From assembly GCF_044901685.1 (NCBI RefSeq), contig NZ_JBJDPS010000023.1:21771-85770 (forward strand): DNA of 64,000 nucleotides, written 5' to 3'. This document shows positions 58,731-64,000 of this stretch, in pieces. How positions within the stretch are numbered: the first letter of the stretch is position 1; each line of letters opens with the position of its first letter. Under the pieces are notes generated by a model. That model saw only the letters and a program-made list of their open reading frames with translations. It did no database searches and was not told the DNA's origin. The translations under genes and the position numbers were made by a program. Origin of the DNA: Micromonospora_G sp044901685. GTDB taxonomy: Bacteria; Actinomycetota; Actinomycetes; Mycobacteriales; Micromonosporaceae.

Positions 58731-59096
58731 CCCGCGACCGTCCCGCCCAGTGCAAGGAAGGGCCCCTTGTTAACGCTATGCGTTAACAAGGGGCCCTTCC
58801 TTGCGTGAGGGCGCAGGTCGGCCCGGCGGCGGCGGGCGACACTCACCCCCGTAAGCATCGCCCGCTCACACCGCCGGTCTCAGGTGGCGCCGTCCCCCAA
58901 CGGCTTCGTGCCACCCGTCCCCCGGGCGCGCCCGCTCGGTGCTCGAATCTGATCGACTCGCGGTTCCCCCGAACCGTTCCAAGCGTCACGCCCGCGATTA
59001 CGGTAGTTCGCCCTGCGGAACCGGCACAAGCCGCGTAACTGTCTTGCCCGTCACACGAATTTGTGCCACCACTGATGAACCAACGTCCCGCACTGT
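58731..59096. other. Intergenic region with palindromic repeat
   Basis: About 365 bases between convergent MFS and Rho_N genes. It contains repeat copy 4 near its left end; the remainder (58810-59096) has small ORFs of non-coding appearance and no other recognisable element. Confidence 0.6.
58752..58804. repeat. Palindromic intergenic repeat, copy 4 (perfect form)
   Basis: Perfect 25-base arms (58752-58776 and 58780-58804) around TAT, core AAGGAAGGGCCCCTTGTTAA. The inner 23 bases of each arm are identical to copy 3, 40 kb away; only the outer edges differ (GCAAGG versus GTAAGG). It lies at a convergent junction. Confidence 0.93.
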
Positions 59097-60038
59097 TCAG
59101 CCATCTTCGCGGTCCGGTGATTCCGGCTTGAAGAAGTTACTTTGCTTACCGTCCGAACGCCGCTCCTGATAGATGAAGTTCAGCCGGCGCAGGTCGAACG
59201 TCTTGAACCACTGATCCCAGGTGATCTGCTTCAGCCGGCCGCCCTCCCGCCACCCCGGGAAATTGAACGTCAGTACGCCCACCCGGCCATCGCGCTCGGT
59301 CCCGGCGATCGTCGCCGGCTTCGCCTTCCGGGCCCGCGCCCAGCGCTGGATCACCGCGTGGCTGGTGGTGACGAGGCTCCGTCCCAGCCGTTCCGGACGC
59401 TGGTCCGGTGACGCGATCGGCTGGGCGTACTTCAGCGACCGGGACATCGTGCGGCCGAGTCTGATCCCGCTCGCCGCCGCGGCCTTCGCCCGCTCGGCGG
59501 TACGGGCGGCCGTGCTCGGCGCCGCCTTCGCCGGGGACGAACGACGTTGCCTGGCGGTCGCGCTCACCCCGCCCGACGTGGTCCGGCGCACCGACGACGT
59601 GCTCTTCCGGGCGGCCGAGGTGGACTTCCGTGCCGCCGTGGAGGTGGACTTCCGTGCCGCCGTGGAGGTGGACTTCCGTGCCGTACCGGAAGTGCTCTTG
59701 CGGGCCGACACGGCCCCGGTACGCGCCGACGCGGTGCTCTTGCGCGCCGGGCTGGTCCGCCCCGACGCCGTGGCGGTCCGCTTCGCCGGTCCCCTGCTCG
59801 TCCTCGCCGAACCGCCACCGCGCCGTCCCTCGGAGCGCAGCGCCCGGGAGAGCGCCTGCACCAGATCACCCTTGCGCAGAGCGGAAATGCCGGTGATCCC
59901 GCGCTTGCGGAGCTGACCCCGGATCTGGTCGGCGGTCATCATGGCGATATCGCTCGGACTGCTGCTCCGCGCGCTGGTTGTCCGGCTTCTGGTCGCGGTC
60001 GCGGTGCCGCCGCGACTCGAACTGCTTCGTTGAGCCAT
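59097..60038 (-). CDS. Rho_N-domain protein with histone-like repeats
   Basis: 313 aa, strongly basic. Residues about 33-70 form a Rho_N/SAP-like helix-extended-helix (SDIAMMTADQIRGQLRKRGITGISALRKGDLVQALSRAL). The middle (75-180) is Lys/Arg/Ser/Ala/Thr with repeats ARKSTST(A)A and RKSTS, like histone H1 or mycobacterial HupB tails. A folded C-terminus (about 225-313) follows: HAVIQRWARARKAKPATIAG..VGVLTFNFPGWREGGRLKQITWDQWFKTFDLRRLNFIYQE. I recognise no name for that domain. Nucleic-acid binding is likely. ATG 60038 chosen over 60077. Confidence 0.8.
   Translation of the reverse strand: MAQRSSSSRGGTATATRSRTTSARSSSPSDIAMMTADQIRGQLRKRGITGISALRKGDLVQALSRALRSEGRRGGGSARTSRGPAKRTATASGRTSPARKSTASARTGAVSARKSTSGTARKSTSTAARKSTSTAARKSTSAARKSTSSVRRTTSGGVSATARQRRSSPAKAAPSTAARTAERAKAAAASGIRLGRTMSRSLKYAQPIASPDQRPERLGRSLVTTSHAVIQRWARARKAKPATIAGTERDGRVGVLTFNFPGWREGGRLKQITWDQWFKTFDLRRLNFIYQERRSDGKQSNFFKPESPDREDG
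59617..59688. repeat. 24-base coding tandem repeat (three units)
   Basis: Three consecutive copies of a 24-base unit beginning GAGGTGGACTTCCGTGCCG (plus strand), the third diverging at its end. They encode the ARKSTST-type repeats of the Rho_N protein on the minus strand. Confidence 0.85.
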
Positions 60039-60134
60039 GAGATTCTCACGCTCCCTTGGACAGTCTGTCATCGGCATGCGGCGCGCGTCGCTCGTCGTGC
60101 GTGCGTCGTCCGTGCGCCACCCGTGCCATACCCG

Positions 60135-60686
60135 TCAGGGGCGGTCCAAATCCGGTTCGGCGGATTTCGACGGCTCGAAGAGATGGGTGAACGCCGCGAG
60201 GTTCGCCACCGATTCACCCCGCTTGAGGCGCCATTCCCATTCCCGCTTGATGGAACTGCCGAACCCGATCTCCAACATCGTGTCGAACGAGTCGTCGGCG
60301 TAGCTGAGCGCCGCCCCGAGCAACCGGTCCAGCTCCGTCTCGGTCACCCCGGTCAGCCCGACCCGCCCGGTGAGATACACGTCGCCGACCGCGTCGATCG
60401 AGAAGGCCACGCCGTACATCCGGGCGTTGCGCCGCAGCAGCCAGGCCCAGAGCTCCTCACGCCGCTCGTCCGGCTGGCGCATCACGAACGCCTCGATCCG
60501 CAGCGCGTGCTCCCCCACGATCAGGTTGCAGATCGTCTTCAGCTTGTGCGTGCCGGGCAGCGTGACCGCGTACGCGAACTCGCCGGTCGCCTCGCAGGGC
60601 AGCTCGCGTTCGGCGCAGACCGACTCGACCAGCTCCGCGACCGCCCGCCGGTCGTCCCGCCCGGTCGCCGGATCCCGCCCGGTCAC
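60135..60686 (-). CDS. YbjN domain-containing protein (Rv0487-like)
   Basis: 183 aa. YbjN fold with ATGEFAYAVTLPGTHKLKTICNLIVGEHALRIEAFVMRQPDERREELWAWLLRRNARMYGVAFSIDAVGDVYLTGRVGL. The family resembles type III secretion chaperones in fold; its role in actinobacteria is unknown. The GTG start overlaps the mshA stop (GTGA), so it is translationally coupled to mshA, the same pairing as Rv0486-Rv0487. Confidence 0.88.
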   Translation of the reverse strand: MTGRDPATGRDDRRAVAELVESVCAERELPCEATGEFAYAVTLPGTHKLKTICNLIVGEHALRIEAFVMRQPDERREELWAWLLRRNARMYGVAFSIDAVGDVYLTGRVGLTGVTETELDRLLGAALSYADDSFDTMLEIGFGSSIKREWEWRLKRGESVANLAAFTHLFEPSKSAEPDLDRP

Positions 60687-62068
60687 CGGATCCCCACCGG
60701 CAGGACCGGCGGCGTGACCGGCTCGGCATCGCCCGCCAACTGGGCGGCCAGCCAGCTCCGGTGCTCCGTCACCGCATCACGGTAGACCGCGAGCAGGTTC
60801 TCGGCGGTCCTGGTCCAGGAGAAGTTCTGGGCGTGCCGGACCGCGCCCTCGGCGAGCGCGGCCCGCCGCCCCGGCGCGGCGAGCAGGCCGCTGAGTGTAC
60901 GGGCCCAGTCGACCGGGTCGTGCCCGTCGACCAGGATGCCGCTCACCCCGTCCCGGACAGCGGTCACCAGTCCGCCGACCGCCGCCGCGACGACCGGTGT
61001 GCCGCACGCCTGGGCCTCCAGCGCGACCAGCCCGAACGACTCGGTGTACGAGGGCACCGCGACCAGGTCGGCGGCCCGGTAGAGCGCGGGCAGGTCCTCC
61101 CCGGTGTAGGGCGGCCGGAACAGGACCGAGTCGCCGATCCCGAGCGAGGTGGCCAGTTCGATCAGGGCGGTCGGCTGGTCCAGGCCACTTCCGCTGGGAC
61201 CACCGGCGATCACCACCGTCAACTGCTCGGCAATGGACGGGTCACGGTCCCGCAGCGCGGCCACCGCCTGCATCAGCACGTCCGGGGCCTTGAGCGGCTG
61301 GATGCGGCCGACAAAGGCCACCACGTAGCCGTACTCCGGCAGGCCGAGCCGGCGACGGGCGGCGAGCCGACCCGCGTCGACCGAGCCGGTCGCCGGCCGG
61401 AACCGGTCCAGGTCCACACCGGGCTCGACCACGGCGACCCGGGCCGGTTCGGCGCCGTACCGGGAGATCAGATCCCGGGCCTCGACGGCGGTGTTCGCCA
61501 CCAGCCGGTCGGCCTCGGCCACCAACTGCTCCTCGCCGATCATCCGGGACTTCGGCTCGGGCCGGTCCCCGTCGGCGAGCCGGGAGTTCTTCACCTTGGC
61601 CAGGGTGTGCGCGGTGTGCACCAGGGGCACCCCCCACCGCTCCTTGGCCAGCCATCCGACGTGTCCGGAGAGCCAGTAGTGCGAGTGGATCAGGTCGTAC
61701 CAGCCGGGTGGGTGCGCCGCCTCGGCCCGCAACACGCCGTTGGTGAAGGCGCAGAGCTGGCCCGGCAGTTCCTCCTTGGCCAGCCCCTCGAAGGGTCCGG
61801 CGGTGACGTGCCGGACCAGCACCCCGGGCGCCATCTCGACCACCGGCGGCAGGTCGCTCGCGGTGGCCCGGGTGAAGATCTCCACCTCGACACCGGCGTC
61901 GGCCAGACGCCGGGCCACCTCGACGATGTAGACGTTCATCCCGCCCGCGTCGCCGGTGCCCGGCTGGTCCAGGGGCGAGGTGTGCACCGAGAGGGTGGCG
62001 ATCCGGTTCGGCGTCGGCCATGGCCGGGCGCCCCGCTGCCGCCCGACGCCCGTGTGGGATTCCGCCAC
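60683..62068 (-). CDS. mshA: D-inositol 3-phosphate glycosyltransferase
   Basis: First enzyme of mycothiol synthesis, joining UDP-GlcNAc to 1L-myo-inositol 1-phosphate. GT4 family: NRIATLSVHTSPLDQPGTGDAGGMNVYIVEVARRLADAGVEVEIFTR at the N-terminus, WYDLIHSHYWLSGHVGW, HTAHTLAKVKN, VEPGVDLDRFRPA, AFVGRIQPLKAPDVL, and the ESFGLVALEAQACGTPVVAA donor motif. I chose GTG 62068 because GAAGGAG lies five bases upstream; longer starts (62086, 62131) would overlap or precede that ribosome site. 461 aa is in the family range. Confidence 0.95.
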   Translation of the reverse strand: MAESHTGVGRQRGARPWPTPNRIATLSVHTSPLDQPGTGDAGGMNVYIVEVARRLADAGVEVEIFTRATASDLPPVVEMAPGVLVRHVTAGPFEGLAKEELPGQLCAFTNGVLRAEAAHPPGWYDLIHSHYWLSGHVGWLAKERWGVPLVHTAHTLAKVKNSRLADGDRPEPKSRMIGEEQLVAEADRLVANTAVEARDLISRYGAEPARVAVVEPGVDLDRFRPATGSVDAGRLAARRRLGLPEYGYVVAFVGRIQPLKAPDVLMQAVAALRDRDPSIAEQLTVVIAGGPSGSGLDQPTALIELATSLGIGDSVLFRPPYTGEDLPALYRAADLVAVPSYTESFGLVALEAQACGTPVVAAAVGGLVTAVRDGVSGILVDGHDPVDWARTLSGLLAAPGRRAALAEGAVRHAQNFSWTRTAENLLAVYRDAVTEHRSWLAAQLAGDAEPVTPPVLPVGIR

Positions 62069-62328
62069 ATCCACTCCTTCGGTCACAGTGAAATACGGTC
62101 GGGCACGTATCCGGGCGCCCCAGGACAACAACCGCCACGCTGATCGTCATCTTCCCGATCACGCCACAACCATTCATCCCGGTACCCGCATAGGTGACCG
62201 ACCTCATCCATCGGTCGCCCCCGTTGTCCACCTGGCGGACACCGGCTGGTCACGCAACGGCCGTTCCCGGGTCGCCACCGGCGTCCCTCGGGTCCGGTGG
62301 GCCCCGGTCGATGGGCAACAATGCCGGG

Positions 62329-63093
62329 ATGACTCCTGTCGCCATCGTCACCGGCGCCTCCAGCGGCATCGGCGCGGCCACTGCCCGCCGGCTCGCCGCC
62401 GAGGGTTTCCACGTCCTCGCCGCCGCCCGGCGCGCCGACCGACTCGCCGAACTGGTCGAGGAAATCGCCAAGAACGGCGGTACGGCGACCGCCGCCACCT
62501 GCGACGTGACCTCGGACGACGCGGTGGCGGCGCTGGCCGCGACCGCGAGCGACCTGCCCGGCCCGGTCACCCTGCTGGTCAACAACGCGGGTGGCGCGCT
62601 CGGGCTCGACCCGGTCGAGTCCGGCTCGGTGGCGGACTGGCAGTGGATGTACGACGTGAACGTGCTCGGCACGTTCCGGGTGACCCGGGCGGTGCTGCCG
62701 CTGCTGGAGGCGTCCGGTGCCGGCACGGTGATCGTGGTCAGCTCGACCGCCGGGATCGACGTGTACGAGGGCGGTGGCGGCTACACGGCGGCCAAGCACG
62801 CGCAGACCGCGTTGGCCCGTACGCTCCGGCTGGAACTGCTCGGCCGGCCGATCCGGGTGGTCGAGATCGACCCGGGCATGGTCCGGACCGACGAGTTCGC
62901 CCTGCACCGGTTCGGCGGCGACGCGGAACGGGCGGAGGCGGTCTACGCCGGGGTGCCGGACCCGCTGGTCGCCGACGACGTCGCGGACTGCATCGCGTGG
63001 TGCGCCACCCGACCGCAACACGTCAACGTGGACCGGCTGGTGGTCCGCCCGCTGGCCCAGGCGGCCCAGCACAAGGTGCACCGGGTGAGCTGA
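62329..63093 (+). CDS. Short-chain dehydrogenase/reductase (Rv0484c-like)
   Basis: 254 aa classical SDR. Cofactor motif AIVTGASSGIGAATARRLA; NNAGG; catalytic Ser in IVVVSSTAG and YTAAKHAQ supplying Tyr and Lys. The C-terminal part (IDPGMVRTDEF, DVADCIAWCATRPQHVNVDRLVVRP) resembles YdfG-type serine/3-hydroxyacid dehydrogenases. Start ATG 62329; ATG 62311 is in frame. Mycobacterial Rv0484c lies near mshA likewise. Divergent from mshA. Substrate unknown. Confidence 0.9.
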   Translation: MTPVAIVTGASSGIGAATARRLAAEGFHVLAAARRADRLAELVEEIAKNGGTATAATCDVTSDDAVAALAATASDLPGPVTLLVNNAGGALGLDPVESGSVADWQWMYDVNVLGTFRVTRAVLPLLEASGAGTVIVVSSTAGIDVYEGGGGYTAAKHAQTALARTLRLELLGRPIRVVEIDPGMVRTDEFALHRFGGDAERAEAVYAGVPDPLVADDVADCIAWCATRPQHVNVDRLVVRPLAQAAQHKVHRVS

Positions 63094-63887
63094 TGCGACC
63101 GCCACGCCGGCCGATGGGGGTGGTCACCCGGGGCACCACCAACCCCAACCGGCTGCGCCGGGTGGACAACTGGATCGCGGCAAGCTGCGCCGGGGTGCTC
63201 CGCGACGCGGTCGACCCGCTGGTGGTCGACCTCGGCTACGGCGCCACCCCGGTCACCGCGGTCGAACTGCGGGCCCGGCTGGCCACGGCGGTCCGGCCGG
63301 ACGTACGGGTGGTCGGGCTGGAGATCGACCCGGTACGGGTGGCCGCCGCCGGGTACGCGGCCGACCCGCCCGGACTCACCTTCGCCCGGGGCGGCTTCGA
63401 ACTGGCCGGGCTCCGCCCGGTGCTGGTCCGGGTCTTCAACGTGCTGCGCCAGTACGACGAGGCACAGGTCGCGGACGCCTGGCGGACGATGGCCGACGCG
63501 CTCGCCCCGGACGGGCTGATCGTCGAGGGCACCTGCGACGAGTTGGGGCGGCTCGCCACCTGGCTGCTGGTGGACCGCACGGGTCGACCCCGGTCGCTCA
63601 CCCTGGCACCGAGGCTCGGCACCCTGGAGAGCCCGGCGGCGCTGGCCGAACGGCTGCCGAAGGCACTGATCCACCACAACGTGCCCGGGACCGGGGTGCA
63701 CGCGCTGCTGCGGGCGTTGGAGGACGGGTGGCGGGACGCGGCGCCGTACGCCACCTTCGGTCCCCGCCAGCGCTGGCTCCGTACGGTCGAGGCGGTCCGG
63801 GCCGGTGGCTGGCCCGTACTCGACCGCCCCGCCCGCTGGCGCCTGGGCGAGATCACCGTCCCCTGGCCCACCGTCGCCCCGGGGTAA
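63093..63887 (+). CDS. SAM-dependent methyltransferase-like protein
   Basis: 264 aa. It begins MRPPRRPMGVVTRGTTNPNRLRRVDNWI. A Rossmann methyltransferase core follows: LVVDLGYGATPVTAVELRARL (motif I), VRVVGLEIDPVRVAAA (strand 2 acid), RVFNVLRQYDEAQVADAW, and MADALAPDGLIVEGTCDE (post-motif). No substrate hint. The ATG overlaps the SDR stop (TGATG), so the two are coupled. Its TAA stop lies within repeat copy 5. Confidence 0.82.
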   Translation: MRPPRRPMGVVTRGTTNPNRLRRVDNWIAASCAGVLRDAVDPLVVDLGYGATPVTAVELRARLATAVRPDVRVVGLEIDPVRVAAAGYAADPPGLTFARGGFELAGLRPVLVRVFNVLRQYDEAQVADAWRTMADALAPDGLIVEGTCDELGRLATWLLVDRTGRPRSLTLAPRLGTLESPAALAERLPKALIHHNVPGTGVHALLRALEDGWRDAAPYATFGPRQRWLRTVEAVRAGGWPVLDRPARWRLGEITVPWPTVAPG

Positions 63888-63908
63888 GGAAGGGCCCCTT
63901 GTTATCGC
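63885..63908 (+). repeat. Palindromic intergenic repeat, copy 5 (half element)
   Basis: TAAGGAAGGGCCCCTTGTTATCGC is one arm only, identical in type to the right arm of copies 1 and 2 read on the other strand. Where the spacer and second arm should follow, the sequence changes abruptly to CTCGGGTTCTAGGGATCGTT. Either the second arm is lost or it has been separated by an insertion beginning at about 63909. Confidence 0.75.
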
Positions 63909-64000
63909 CTCGGGTTCTAGGGATCGTTGCAACGCCTGATCGTGTCAGGGGTTGTGATGTTCGAGGTTCGCAGCGATCGTCGGCCGCAGGGTCGGAAGAG
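63909..64000 (+). mobile_element. Probable left end of an insertion sequence (IS30-like)
   Basis: From about 63909 the sequence departs from the repeat family and contains GGTTCTAGGGATCGTTGCAA, which looks like an IS terminal repeat. Within 50 bases a coding start with a good ribosome site follows. The rest of the element lies beyond the window, so the right terminal repeat and target duplication cannot be seen. Confidence 0.4.
63957..64000 (+). CDS. Possible IS30-type transposase, N-terminal fragment
   Basis: ATG 63957 has AGGGG five bases upstream. Only 14 codons are visible: MFEVRSDRRPQGRK. The phrase RRPQGR(K/E) near the N-terminus resembles actinobacterial IS30-family transposases as I remember them. 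The window ends before any domain can be checked. Confidence 0.4.
   Translation, partial: MFEVRSDRRPQGRK

Noticed and set aside
1..64000. Biosynthetic cluster, defence system, tRNA, rRNA or riboswitch
   Set aside because: I looked for PKS/NRPS modules, restriction or toxin genes, and RNA signatures and saw none. A dedicated tRNA or covariance-model scan would be needed to exclude short RNA genes.

Overview
This is a high-GC actinobacterial chromosome segment, most likely from the family Micromonosporaceae (Micromonospora or a close relative). The reasons are very high GC with GC-rich third codon positions, many GTG starts, mycothiol synthesis (mshA), a BldN-type sigma factor with its anti-sigma factor, a Rex-controlled haem operon, and a recurring AAGGAAGGGCCCCTT palindrome between genes. 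The genus cannot be fixed from sequence reading alone. The content is mostly core chromosome. I see no phage, CRISPR array, biosynthetic cluster, defence island, tRNA or rRNA. A probable insertion sequence begins at the extreme right end.

Layout. (1) 1-13005: a DUF1003 protein tail, then mrp, tatB, an HtrA protease, an O-methyltransferase, an MBL-fold hydrolase, leucyl aminopeptidase, a DUF3117 protein, a PaaX regulator with an enoyl-CoA hydratase, a tag glycosylase group with a DivIVA-motif membrane protein, and a FolP2-like protein. From memory, the relative order of several of these matches M. tuberculosis Rv1207-Rv1229c, although sigE and rseA are absent between the methyltransferase and htrA. 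(2) 13104-26861: a more lineage-specific stretch with a solitary nuoA, a small HTH protein with two upstream palindromes, a surface-anchored protein, the KorAB 2-oxoacid:ferredoxin oxidoreductase, a potassium channel, a secreted phospholipase A2, a large cyclase-NTPase regulator, an FmdB zinc ribbon, a lytic transglycosylase and a double-GNAT acetyltransferase. (3) 26886-43847: rex-hemA-hemC-hemD-hemB, a NarL-type two-component pair, HAD and glutaredoxin genes, a small ORF coupled to bldN, rsbN, an HAD-IB phosphatase, a beta-propeller lipoprotein-like protein, an acyltransferase, an epimerase, the tiny ribosomal protein bS22 and an excisionase-type HTH protein. (4) 44365-63887: a metalloprotease, proline dehydrogenase, CGNR regulator, TIM-barrel isomerase, Ppx/GppA phosphatase, PhoP-PhoR with divergent phoU, phosphoglycerate mutase, three MFS transporters, a Rho_N/histone-like protein, YbjN, MshA, an SDR and a methyltransferase. 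Blocks 3 and 4 together resemble M. tuberculosis Rv0484c-Rv0512 in gene content and order.

How it fits together. rex-hem couples tetrapyrrole synthesis to the NADH/NAD+ balance, and a Rex operator-like site lies upstream. PhoR-PhoP-PhoU and Ppx handle phosphate and polyphosphate. BldN-RsbN controls development. MshA starts mycothiol synthesis. TatB and HtrA belong to protein export and envelope quality control.

The most distinctive unexplained feature is a family of five palindromic intergenic elements. Three lie at convergent gene junctions, one (copy 1) sits between two genes on the same strand, and the fifth appears to be cut by the IS-like element at the right edge. Other points of interest are the small ORF translationally coupled to bldN, the paired palindromes before the small HTH gene and before an MFS gene, the solitary nuoA, and the FolP2-like protein lacking a substrate-loop motif. 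I did not find convincing evidence of a wholly new multi-gene system.
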